NCBI RefSeq assembly: GCF_022024275.1
Contig: NZ_CP091804.1
Coordinates: 62,001-126,000 of the forward strand
Reading direction: 5' to 3'
Length of the DNA stretch: 64,000 bases
DNA from: Sphingopyxis sp. BSN-002
GTDB lineage: Bacteria; Pseudomonadota; Alphaproteobacteria; Sphingomonadales; Sphingomonadaceae
Below, in pieces: positions 18,632 through 26,442 of this stretch (the first letter of the stretch is position 1; every line of letters begins with the position of its first letter). The translations under genes were made by a program, and so were the position numbers. A model generated the notes under the pieces. That model had not been told where the DNA came from. It made no database searches and saw nothing but the letters and a program-made list of their open reading frames with translations.

Positions 18632-20200
18632 GTGGTCAAAAAGCGTTGGGTGGTCGGCGGCGTCGCAGCCGCTTCGGTGACCGGCGGCGTGATCTGGGCC
18701 GCGCCGCTTGCCGCCGATCCGGAGGGCGACAAGGACTGCGGGCCGGTATCGGCCACGATCTACCGCGGCGGCGCGGACGCCGTGCCGACCACGAAGGCGC
18801 CCGAATGGACGCAGGCGGGCGGCACGATCAACGACGAAAGCTGCCTCAACCGCACCGCGATCCGCGGGATCGTCGCGCCGACGGACGAGGCCGGGCTGGC
18901 CGACGCACTGGACTATGCACGCGCGAACAGGCTGCCGGTAACGCCTGCGGGCGCGAAACACAGCATGGGCGGGCAGGCGTTCGCCAGGGGCGGTGTCGTC
19001 ATCGACATGCGGCGGATGAATGCGATCCGGCTCGACCGCGCGGCGCGGACGATCACCGTCGGCGCGGGCGCGCGCTGGCACGATATCCAGAACAGGATTC
19101 ATCCCGAATTCGCCGTCAAGGCGATGCAGTCGACCGACGTCTTCACCGTCGGCGGCTCGATCGCGGTCAATGCGCATGGCATGGATCACCGTGCGGGTGC
19201 GCTGATGGGGTCGATCCGCTCGCTGCGCGTCATGCTGGCCGACGGCCGCGTCGTCACCGCGTCGCGCGAAGAGAATCCGGAGCTGTTCCGCCATGTCGTG
19301 GGCGGATACGGGCTGTTCGGGATCGTCACCGAAGCGACGCTCGACGTCGTTCCGAACGACATCTACCGTTCGGCGCGGGCGGTGATTGCGACGAAGGATT
19401 TCCCGAAGACCTTCGCCGCGCTGGAGGCCGATCCTGATGTCGGGCTGACCTATACGCACCTGTCGACCGCACCGGGCAATCTGCTCGATGAGGCACTCGT
19501 CTACAGCTATTCAAAGGTACCCGACGAAAGCGGGATGGAGCGCGCGCCGCTGGCGGAGGTCGGATCGGTGAAGCTCCGCCGTCTGACGGTCAACATGTCG
19601 AAGCGCGCGAACTGGCTCAAATCGCTGAAATGGTGGAGCGAGAAGAATATCGAGCATCGCATCGAAAGCTGCACCGTGACGCGAGCGCAGGCGATGCAGG
19701 ACGGTGAGGCGTGCCTGGTATCGCGCAACGATCCGATGCATGACTCGGTACCCTATCTGTACAACAACCTCCGCGACGAAACCGACATATTGCACGAATA
19801 TTTCGTGCCGCGCGCCGCGTTGCTGCCGTTCGTCGAGGACATGCGGGGGGTGTTCAAACGGCACAAGACGAACCTTCTCAACGCGTCGATCCGGGCGGTC
19901 GAGAAGGAGGATAATGCGCTGAGCTATGCGCCCGAGCGGGCGTTTTCGGTCGTGCTCTACATCAACCAGCCGACCGATGCGGCGGGCAATGCCGAAATGG
20001 AAAGCCTGACGCGCGAACTGATCGACCTGACCGCGAAGCACGGCGGGCGATTTTTCCTGCCGTACCAGCTTCATTATAGCGGCGCGCAGCTTCGCCGTTC
20101 CTATCCCGAGTTCGGCGCTTTCGTTGCCGAAAAAAGGAAATGGGATCCCGAGGGACTGTTCCGCAACAGCTGGTACGACCGCTACGCGCCTAAGGCCTAG
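18632..20200 (+). CDS. FAD-binding oxidoreductase (sugar-lactone oxidase type)
   Basis: A 522-residue flavoenzyme starting at GTG 18632, with an N-terminal hydrophobic segment (WVVGGVAAASVTGGVIWAAP) that is an export signal or anchor. A PCMH-type FAD domain spans about residues 85-260: TPAGAKHSMGGQAFARGG, then VGAGARWHDIQ and FTVGGSIAVNAHGMDH. A C-terminal ALO-like part ends in EFGAFVAEKRKWDPEGLFRN. It resembles D-arabinono/L-gulono-lactone oxidases and related FAD-linked oxidases. The substrate is unknown. The stop codon's last base is also the first base of the inverted-repeat element downstream. Confidence 0.82.
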   Translation: MVKKRWVVGGVAAASVTGGVIWAAPLAADPEGDKDCGPVSATIYRGGADAVPTTKAPEWTQAGGTINDESCLNRTAIRGIVAPTDEAGLADALDYARANRLPVTPAGAKHSMGGQAFARGGVVIDMRRMNAIRLDRAARTITVGAGARWHDIQNRIHPEFAVKAMQSTDVFTVGGSIAVNAHGMDHRAGALMGSIRSLRVMLADGRVVTASREENPELFRHVVGGYGLFGIVTEATLDVVPNDIYRSARAVIATKDFPKTFAALEADPDVGLTYTHLSTAPGNLLDEALVYSYSKVPDESGMERAPLAEVGSVKLRRLTVNMSKRANWLKSLKWWSEKNIEHRIESCTVTRAQAMQDGEACLVSRNDPMHDSVPYLYNNLRDETDILHEYFVPRAALLPFVEDMRGVFKRHKTNLLNASIRAVEKEDNALSYAPERAFSVVLYINQPTDAAGNAEMESLTRELIDLTAKHGGRFFLPYQLHYSGAQLRRSYPEFGAFVAEKRKWDPEGLFRNSWYDRYAPKA

Positions 20201-20463
20201 GGTCAGGACCCATTAATTCCGCGTTCGAGGTTTGGGGCGATTTTGCTCAGGGCGAGGAGGAGAGGTGAAGGAATATGAATATATTTCAAACCTTTCCGAC
20301 GAAGCCATGGGCAAAATCGGGCAAATCCCGAAGGGACGCCGAAATGGCTTCGATCTCGGGCCCGCGCGGTCTTGCGGGTAGCGAGGCTACCCGCTGCACC
20401 CGCCCAGGCCCGATATCTTCGCCATTTCGACGCCTCGAACGTGGAATTAATGGGTCCTGACCC
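20200..20463. mobile_element. 264-bp MITE-like element with 31-bp terminal inverted repeats
   Basis: GGGTCAGGACCCATTAATTC and following bases at 20200-20230 are matched in inverted orientation at 20433-20463, with one mismatch in 31. Internal segments are also partly self-complementary: GGCGATTTTGC against GCAAAATCGGGC, and CGAAATGGCTTCG against the region near 20420. The whole element could fold on itself. The only frame inside (20275-20460, 61 codons) has no recognisable domain and uses the right repeat for its C-terminus. This fits a non-autonomous transposable element. No clear target duplication is visible. The transposase family is not identified. Confidence 0.7.
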
Positions 20464-20749
20464 TGGCGAGCGGGAAGCAGGCGGCGGCGATCCGCCCCTC
20501 GATCACGAGCGGAGCGCCCTTGCGGTAGAGTCGCCAGACGAAGCCATGGCCATTGCCTGCGACCGCGATCACGGCATTTTTGCGCACTGCGACGACGCGC
20601 CCGCCCGCGTCGGCGATCGTCGTCAGCGCGCGGCCGGTGTTGCCGACGACGGCGACCTGCCGCCCCGCCGGTCCGACGAACGGCATGGCGAGCATGATCG
20701 CTGTCCATGCGAGCAGGGCGATGATCGCGCCGGACAGCGTCCGCTTCAT
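20447..20749 (-). CDS. Small membrane-anchored protein of unknown function, C-terminus inside the inverted repeat
   Basis: A 100-residue protein starting at ATG 20749, which overlaps the stop of the upstream gene by 1 base. It has one N-terminal hydrophobic segment (LSGAIIALLAWTAIMLAMPF), then a small domain with repeated Gly (VVGNTGRALTTIADAGGRVV, GNGHGFVWRLYRKGAP). I do not recognise a family. The last residues, ARVRTH, and the TAA stop are read from the terminal inverted repeat of the neighbouring element. The native C-terminus may therefore have been replaced by insertion. Confidence 0.6.
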   Translation of the reverse strand: MKRTLSGAIIALLAWTAIMLAMPFVGPAGRQVAVVGNTGRALTTIADAGGRVVAVRKNAVIAVAGNGHGFVWRLYRKGAPLVIEGRIAAACFPLARVRTH

Positions 20750-21810
20750 CAATAGTCGTAGATATGTTCGAGCGTCGCCCCCTCGGCGGGGAGCGCGGCG
20801 AGCGTGGCGGACAGGGCGGGAACCTTCACCATATAGCCGCGCCGCTCCCATCCCGGCCGATCGCCGAGCTTCATCGACAGGAGCGGCTTGCCCGCCGGGG
20901 TCGAAGCCGGGGCAAGGATAGTGATGAAGATATCGTCGTTGCCGGCGATCTCGCGGAACGCGATACCTGCTGCGGCGATCTTCTGTGCAAGGTCGGTGAA
21001 TTGCGCATAGCGCGGCGCATCGACGACGGTGCCGTTCGCGCCGCTCGACAGGATTTTCAGGCGCGGGTCGATGGCGGCGACCTGCGCCGGGGTGGCCGCA
21101 AGAACAAGGCGCATGCGCACCTCGTCGGCGCCCAGCGTCGTACCGCTCGCCCAGCCGATGAGCTTCGCATAGCCCGTCTTGACGCCATATTCGAGGCTGA
21201 GTGCAACGCGTCGCTCTATGCCGCGCACGCCGCCGAAGTCGCTGCTCCAGAGGCCGGTGAACGCCTGTCCGAAGGGGAAGCGATACCAGGGGGTTTCGTG
21301 CATGAAGGCGCCATAGCGCTGCTGCACGCCGGCGGCGTAGCGATCCTCGGGGCTCCTGTAGCCGCCGATCGCCTCGAACAGGCGGCCGATGGTATTTTCC
21401 CATGCGGCCTTCACGCCCATTTCGGCGCTGAAGCTGATCCCGATCGTATAGAGCATGATCTTCGCATCACCCGCGTCGCCCGGATCCGCCGCCTGATTGA
21501 GCGCGCAATAGCTCGACCAGAAGCTGCCGATGTCGCGGAAATAGCGATAGCCGCTCGGTGGCTTGTCCCGAAGATGGCGGCCAAGGCTCTCGGCCGAATA
21601 GACGATGTGCCATTCGGGATAGGTGAGCAAGGTGCGCGCCTCCGGCCGCCGGTCGGCCTTGCTGGCGAGCAGCGGCTTGTAGCCTGCTGCCGTCGGCGCC
21701 GAAGGGCTGCAGCCGAGTTCGATATACAGGATCGGGCAGAGGATCAGCGCGAACGTCAGCAGCGTCAGCGCATAGCGCTTTTTGAACCGCCGCTTCTTCT
21801 TGTCGGTCAC
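20749..21810 (-). CDS. Conserved protein of unknown function with N-terminal membrane anchor
   Basis: A 353-residue protein. A basic N-terminus (MTDKKKRRFKKR) precedes one hydrophobic segment (YALTLLTFALILCPILYIEL), followed by Gly-Cys, which could be a loose lipobox. The rest looks like an extracytoplasmic domain rich in aromatic residues: LLTYPEWHIVYSAESLGRHL, YRYFRDIGSFWSSYC, ETPWYRFPFGQAFTGLW. I cannot assign a family. It lies in a tight three-gene set, overlapping the upstream small membrane protein gene by 4 bp and the downstream one by 1 base. This suggests one envelope complex or pathway. Confidence 0.75.
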   Translation of the reverse strand: MTDKKKRRFKKRYALTLLTFALILCPILYIELGCSPSAPTAAGYKPLLASKADRRPEARTLLTYPEWHIVYSAESLGRHLRDKPPSGYRYFRDIGSFWSSYCALNQAADPGDAGDAKIMLYTIGISFSAEMGVKAAWENTIGRLFEAIGGYRSPEDRYAAGVQQRYGAFMHETPWYRFPFGQAFTGLWSSDFGGVRGIERRVALSLEYGVKTGYAKLIGWASGTTLGADEVRMRLVLAATPAQVAAIDPRLKILSSGANGTVVDAPRYAQFTDLAQKIAAAGIAFREIAGNDDIFITILAPASTPAGKPLLSMKLGDRPGWERRGYMVKVPALSATLAALPAEGATLEHIYDY

Positions 21811-22214
21811 GCGGGCTTCCGCGCCATCGCATAGCCGACATAGGCCGCCCAGCCGCCGAGGATCAGGTGCGGCAGGTTGGCAAAGAAGCGCGTCGTCAGC
21901 GGCAGGTCGATCGGGCCGTAAAGGAAGATGCCGCCATCAAGGTAACCCATGCCGGTGAAGAGCCCGAGGACGCCGTCGAGGAAATAGAGCGGGCCGAAGA
22001 CCCGGAAATATTGCTCGGCGGCGCGGCGCGAATGCCAGGCCGCGATCCCGCCCCACAGGCCGGAGGCGAGGTGGAGCGCATCGTCATAGAGGTCGAGCTT
22101 GAACAGGCCGAAGAGATTGCCGTCGGCATCCTCGAATGCGGGAATATATCCGACGACCACGACCAGCACGAGTATGCCGAAATAGATCCAGCCCCACCTG
22201 CGTATCGGATCCAT
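21807..22214 (-). CDS. Small four-helix membrane protein (DUF4383-like)
   Basis: A 135-residue protein with four predicted membrane segments, including GWIYFGILVLVVVVGYIPAF, ALHLASGLWGGIAAW and NLPHLILGGWAAYVGYAM. The LYDDALHLASGLWGGIA motif recalls DUF4383 proteins, but I hold that loosely. It is the first gene of the minus-strand trio and overlaps the next gene by 4 bp. A 146-bp divergent region separates it from the racemase-like gene. Confidence 0.7.
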   Translation of the reverse strand: MDPIRRWGWIYFGILVLVVVVGYIPAFEDADGNLFGLFKLDLYDDALHLASGLWGGIAAWHSRRAAEQYFRVFGPLYFLDGVLGLFTGMGYLDGGIFLYGPIDLPLTTRFFANLPHLILGGWAAYVGYAMARKPA

Positions 22215-22360
22215 CGGCCACTCTCCCTGTTCCCGCGGGCACGTCGCCCGCTCCCGGACACAGATGAACGATATTCGGCGCTTATGGTCAAGCAGTGCCT
22301 CGACCGCGCTCCCTCTTGCCGGTAAGGCCGATGAAAATCCTGAACCGGGGAAGTGATCAT

Positions 22361-23059
22361 ATGCGTAAAATCGGCCTGATCGGAGGCATGAGCTGGGCCT
22401 CGACCGAGCTTTATTACCGGCACCTCAACAAGGGGGTGCAGAAGCGGATCGGGACGTCCTGTTCGGCGCCGATCCTGCTCGAGAGCCTGAACTATTGCGA
22501 GCTGTCGCGCATTTCGACCCCCGAACAATGGGCGCATGCGAAAGAGGTGCTGATCGCTTCGGCCAGGCGGCTCGAGGATGCCGGCGCGACCGCGCTGATG
22601 ATCGCCGCGAACTCGATGCACAAGGTTGCCGAGGATGTCGCGGCGGCGATTTCGATCCCGCTGCTCCACATCGTCGACGAAACGGGCGAGAAGATGAAGG
22701 CCGACGGGATCAAGTCGGCGGCGGTGATCGGCACGCGCAATGTGATGACCGAACCCTGGTTCCGTCAGCGCCTCGTCCGCCACGGCCTGACGCTCGCGCC
22801 CTATGATGCCGGCCGCGCCGAGGCGATCGACAACATCATCTATGACGAGTTGATGCAGGGCAAGGCGAGCGAGAATTCGCGCCGCACGATGCGCACCTTC
22901 ATCACCGACATCGCGAAGCAGGACGTGCAGGCGCTGGTCCTCGCCTGCACCGAACTGGTGATGATCGTCGACCCCGACGCCAACATCCTGCCGATCTATG
23001 ACACGACGCGCATTCATGTCGCGGCGGGGGTCGACTGGATATTGGGCGACGCGCCCTGA
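22361..23059 (+). CDS. Aspartate/glutamate racemase family protein lacking the first catalytic residue
   Basis: A 232-residue protein starting at ATG 22361, with GGGGAAG upstream. MRKIGLIGGMSWASTELYYR is the family N-terminus. The second catalytic cysteine is present (ACTELVMI, Cys196). The first catalytic position, normally Cys in aspartate racemases or Thr83 in E. coli YgeA, is Ala83 here in the sequence IAANSMHK. Racemization usually needs both residues as acid/base. The protein may be a one-sided epimerase, a hydrolase-like relative, or inactive. The length matches the family. Confidence 0.85.
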   Translation: MRKIGLIGGMSWASTELYYRHLNKGVQKRIGTSCSAPILLESLNYCELSRISTPEQWAHAKEVLIASARRLEDAGATALMIAANSMHKVAEDVAAAISIPLLHIVDETGEKMKADGIKSAAVIGTRNVMTEPWFRQRLVRHGLTLAPYDAGRAEAIDNIIYDELMQGKASENSRRTMRTFITDIAKQDVQALVLACTELVMIVDPDANILPIYDTTRIHVAAGVDWILGDAP

Positions 23060-23065
23060 TGGGCG

Positions 23066-23473
23066 CTAGGCCATCCGGGTCCAGGTGACGGTGCGGCAGA
23101 AGACCGCGACGCAGCCTTTCATCGTCAGCTTGTTGCCCTTCACGCGGAGGTGCGCCGTGTAATAGCGGCCGTCCTCCGGGCTGTAGCCTTCGCCCTTCCA
23201 GCCGTCGCCGTTCGGCGCGAGGTCCCAGTAGATCTGCAGCCCGGCAACCTGTCGGGTGCGCTTCGCCTTGTCGGGGTTGCGCTCGTCGCGCTGGCCGCCC
23301 GCCGGCTGCTTGATCAGCAATCGCTCGATCTTGCCGCACATCTTCGTTCCGCACGGCGCCATGACGACGATTCCCTTGCCGTCGTCGGTCTTCCAGCGAC
23401 CCGTAATCGACGCGGGCGCGGCGGCGGATGCCGACACGGCCATCATGGCGACAAGCGCCAGTCCCATTCTCAT
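23066..23473 (-). CDS. DUF2147 domain exported protein
   Basis: A protein of about 135 residues with a signal peptide (MRMGLALVAMMAVSASAAAP) and one DUF2147 domain. The domain starts ITGRWKTDDGKGIVVMAPCG and contains KMCGKIERL, LQIYWDL, YSPEDGRYYTAHLRVKGN and the closing KGCVAVFCRTVTWTR. The family is periplasmic and lipocalin-like, without a known ligand. The start is ATG 23473 or GTG 23479; GGGGAG lies 8 bases before the GTG. It converges with the racemase-like gene 6 bp away. Confidence 0.85.
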   Translation of the reverse strand: MRMGLALVAMMAVSASAAAPASITGRWKTDDGKGIVVMAPCGTKMCGKIERLLIKQPAGGQRDERNPDKAKRTRQVAGLQIYWDLAPNGDGWKGEGYSPEDGRYYTAHLRVKGNKLTMKGCVAVFCRTVTWTRMA

Positions 23474-23579
23474 ATACACTGCGACCACTCCCCGGTTTAT
23501 TAGCTACACGCATGTCAGCAACACGCTTGGCATCCGTCAAGTCTTGCCGCATGCTGGCGTGAAAACAAGGGAGAGACTT

Positions 23580-24794
23580 ATGCGATTCCACAGCCTTCGC
23601 CACGCGGCAACGCTTTGCATCCTCGCAGCCTGTGCTGCCCATCCGGCGGCGGCGAAGACGATCAGCGTCAGTGCAGGAACGCCCGACGCCAATGAAAAGC
23701 TGCAGGAAGCGCTGATCCTTGCCGAACCCGGCGACACGGTCGAACTGGGCGCGGGGACGTGGAAGCTGACCGACGGGCTGTCGCTCGATGTGGCGAACGT
23801 CACGGTCCGCGGCGCAGGCACCGACGAGAAAGGCTCGATCCTCGACTTCTCGGGCCAGCAAGGGGCAGGCGAGGGGCTGCTCGTCACCTCGGACGATGTG
23901 CTGCTGACGGGTTTCGCGGTAATCAACACGAAGGGCGACGGGATCAAGTCGAAGGGCGCCGACCGCATCGTCTATCACAAGCTGCGCGTCGAATGGACCG
24001 CGGGGCCGAAGGCGACGAACGGTGCCTACGGCGTCTATCCGGTCGAAAGCACCGACGTGCTGATCGACAGCGTCTTCGTGCGCGGGGCGTCGGATGCCGG
24101 CATTTACGTCGGCCAGTCGAAGAACATCGTCGTGCGCGATTCGATTGCGCAGGAAAATGTCGCCGGAATCGAGATCGAGAACAGCTTCGACGCCGACGTC
24201 CACGACAATATCGCGACGCGCAACACCGGCGGCATCCTGGTCTTCGACCTGCCCAGCCTGCCGCAACAGGGCGGTCACAATGTCCGCGTGTTCAGCAACG
24301 AGATCAGGGACAACAGCACCCCGAATTTCGCGCCGAAGGGCAATATCGTCGCGAGCGTGCCGACCGGCACCGGCGTGCTGGTGATGGCGAACCGCAATGT
24401 CGAGGTGTTCGACAATGTGATGGAGAGCAACGGCACCGCCAACGTGATGATCGTCGGCTACCGCTATCCCTATGAGGATGCGAAATATCAGCCGCTGCCG
24501 AGGGCGATCGTCGTGCGCGACAACGAACATGGCAAGGCGGGCTATGCCCCGGCGTTCGAGGGGGGCGACCAGATCGCCGCCGCGCTGGGCGGATCGCTGC
24601 CGCCGGTGCTGTGGGACGGCGCGGGCGATGCGGTGGTGCTCGACAAGGTAGGCGTGCTATCGCTCGGCCTGCCCGACGTGAAGACGCCGCGCAGCGAAGC
24701 GAAGCCGCAGCCCGCGGACCTGTCGAAGGCGACGCTGCCGGCGGCGCTGCCCGAAATCCGGCTTCCGGCGAGCATGGAGGCGAAGGTCAAGTGA
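23580..24794 (+). CDS. Parallel beta-helix repeat protein (TIGR03805 type)
   Basis: A 404-residue exported protein. The signal MRFHSLRHAATLCILAAC includes a possible lipobox (LAAC, Cys18), so it may be a lipoprotein. From about residue 45 to 300 there are repeated beta-helix rungs: TVRGAGTDEKGSILDF, LLTGFAVINTKGDGIKSKGA, ASDAGIYVGQSKNIVVRDS, NTGGILVFDLPSLPQQGGHN, and VEVFDNVMESNGTANVMIVG. The tail is rich in Pro and Ala. Proteins of this kind regularly occur beside, or fused to, SO2930-type dihaem cytochromes, and that partner is the next gene (4-bp overlap). The true function of the pair is unknown. The start is preceded by GGGAGAG. Confidence 0.88.
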   Translation: MRFHSLRHAATLCILAACAAHPAAAKTISVSAGTPDANEKLQEALILAEPGDTVELGAGTWKLTDGLSLDVANVTVRGAGTDEKGSILDFSGQQGAGEGLLVTSDDVLLTGFAVINTKGDGIKSKGADRIVYHKLRVEWTAGPKATNGAYGVYPVESTDVLIDSVFVRGASDAGIYVGQSKNIVVRDSIAQENVAGIEIENSFDADVHDNIATRNTGGILVFDLPSLPQQGGHNVRVFSNEIRDNSTPNFAPKGNIVASVPTGTGVLVMANRNVEVFDNVMESNGTANVMIVGYRYPYEDAKYQPLPRAIVVRDNEHGKAGYAPAFEGGDQIAAALGGSLPPVLWDGAGDAVVLDKVGVLSLGLPDVKTPRSEAKPQPADLSKATLPAALPEIRLPASMEAKVK

Positions 24795-25813
24795 GACGGC
24801 TTGCCGCGGCGCTTCTCGCCGCGCTGCTCTGCGCCAGCGGCGCTTCGGCGGTGTCGGAGCCGATGCCCGACCAGTCGGTGATCGACGGCACCACGATGCC
24901 GGCGAAGCTGTCGGCGTTCGGGCTGTTTCGCGCGGGGACGAGCGAGCCGCTCTCGGCATTGCTGCCCTATAGCCTGCATACGCCGCTATTCAGCGACTAT
25001 GCCGAAAAGCATCGTGCAGTCTGGATGCCGCCGGGAACCAATGCCCCGATCGGCCGCGACGGCGTCCCGGGCTTTCCGGTCGGAACGGTGATCGTCAAAA
25101 GCTTCGGCTGGCCCGACTGGAACGGCGGAAAGCCCGTCGAGACGCGGCTGCTGATCCGCCGTGCAAGCGGCTGGGTCGCGCTACCGTACATATGGGACGC
25201 CGACGGCAAGGACGCTTCGCTGGCGATCGCGGGACGGCGCATTCCGGTGACGTTCAAGAGCCCCGACGGCGTGTCGCACAGCATCAACTATGCGGTGCCG
25301 AACAAGAACCAGTGCAAGGAATGCCACAGCCTGAAGGGCGAGATCGTGCCGATCGGACCCAAGGCGAACAATCTGGAGTTCGGCGCCGATTCCTCGCGCT
25401 TCTTCTCTTTCCCGGCCATGCGCATCGCGCCGATGCCGAAGTGGGACGATCCGAAGAGCGGATCGCTGCAGGATCGCGCGCGCGCCTATCTCGCGGTCAA
25501 TTGTTCGCATTGCCACAATCCCGAAGGCAGCGCATCGAACAGCGGGCTGTTCCTGCGCTGGACCGATACCGTGACGGTCAATTACGGTATCGAAAAGCGG
25601 CCGACCGCGGCGGGCAGGGGCAGCGGCGGTATGGATTTCGCCATTGCGCCCGGCGACCCCGACCACAGCTTCCTGATCTATCGTCTCGAAAGTCTCGACC
25701 CGGGTATCGCGATGCCCGAACTCGGGCGTTCGACGGTGCACAAGGAAGGCGCCGCGCTGCTGCGGCAATGGATTGCGGAGATGCCGAAGGACAGGCAGAA
25801 GCCTGCTTCATGA
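24791..25813 (+). CDS. SO2930-family dihaem c-type cytochrome (TIGR03806 type)
   Basis: A 340-residue periplasmic protein beginning at GTG 24791, with a signal peptide (LAAALLAALLCASGASA). Two haem c motifs are present: CKECH at 175-179 and CSHCH at 238-242. Conserved family features include LPYSLHTPLFSDYAEKHR, FPVGTVIVKSFGWP, and INYAVPNKNQCKECHSLKG. MPELGRSTVHKEGAALLRQW lies near the end. It partners the preceding beta-helix protein, probably as the redox half of a periplasmic system. It overlaps both neighbours by 4 bp. Confidence 0.9.
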   Translation: MRRLAAALLAALLCASGASAVSEPMPDQSVIDGTTMPAKLSAFGLFRAGTSEPLSALLPYSLHTPLFSDYAEKHRAVWMPPGTNAPIGRDGVPGFPVGTVIVKSFGWPDWNGGKPVETRLLIRRASGWVALPYIWDADGKDASLAIAGRRIPVTFKSPDGVSHSINYAVPNKNQCKECHSLKGEIVPIGPKANNLEFGADSSRFFSFPAMRIAPMPKWDDPKSGSLQDRARAYLAVNCSHCHNPEGSASNSGLFLRWTDTVTVNYGIEKRPTAAGRGSGGMDFAIAPGDPDHSFLIYRLESLDPGIAMPELGRSTVHKEGAALLRQWIAEMPKDRQKPAS

Positions 25814-26442
25814 CCGCGCTCGTTCTCCACGATTATTTCCGCTCGTCGGCCAGCTTCCGCGTCCGCATCGCGCTCAATCTGAAAGGGCTCGATTACGAGC
25901 GCGTCGAGATCAGCCTGATCGCGGGCGAGCAGAAGAGCGACGCCTATCTCGCGCAAAACGCGCAAGGCTTCGTGCCAATGCTCGTCGCCGACGGCGAGAC
26001 GATCATCCAGAGTATGGCGATCATCGACTGGCTCGACCGCGCCTATCCCGAACGGCGGCTGATTCCCGATGAGCCGATGCCGCGCGCGGTCGCGCTGGCG
26101 CAGGCGCAGGTGATCGCGAGCGATATCCACCCGCTCAACAATCTGCGCGTGCTCAAATATCTCACCAACAATCTGGGTCTCAACGAGATCACCAAGGATC
26201 GCTGGATCCACGAATGGATATGGCAGGGCTTCGACGCGCTCGAGGCGATGGCGGGCGAGGGTCAATATCTCGGCGGCGACGCGCCGGGGATCGCCGACTG
26301 CTGCCTCGTACCGCAGATGTACAATGCGCGGCGTTTCGAGGTGCCGCTCGACAGCTATCCGCGTCTGGTCGCAATCGATGCGGCGTGCATGGAACTGGAA
26401 GCCTTTAAAAAGGCGCATCCCGATGCGGTGAAGCCCGCGTGA
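25810..26442 (+). CDS. maiA: Maleylacetoacetate isomerase / zeta-class glutathione transferase
   Basis: A 210-residue GST. YFRSSASFRVRIALNLKGLDY is the zeta-class active-site region, with Ser in the glutathione-binding SS pair; the Cys of the classic SSCSWRVR motif is Ala. QSMAIIDWLDRAYP and the C-terminal SDIHPLNNLRVLKYL, GGDAPGIADCCLVPQMYNARRF are typical of MaiA. The usual role is glutathione-dependent isomerization of maleylacetoacetate in tyrosine degradation, but no other gene of that pathway is here. Its setting in the beta-helix/cytochrome/TonB operon suggests a substrate linked to that system instead. Confidence 0.85.
   Translation: MTALVLHDYFRSSASFRVRIALNLKGLDYERVEISLIAGEQKSDAYLAQNAQGFVPMLVADGETIIQSMAIIDWLDRAYPERRLIPDEPMPRAVALAQAQVIASDIHPLNNLRVLKYLTNNLGLNEITKDRWIHEWIWQGFDALEAMAGEGQYLGGDAPGIADCCLVPQMYNARRFEVPLDSYPRLVAIDAACMELEAFKKAHPDAVKPA

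Noticed and set aside
20275..20460. A 61-codon frame inside the inverted-repeat element
   Set aside because: Its end is made from the terminal repeat, it shows no known domain, and it looks like a by-product of the element rather than a gene.
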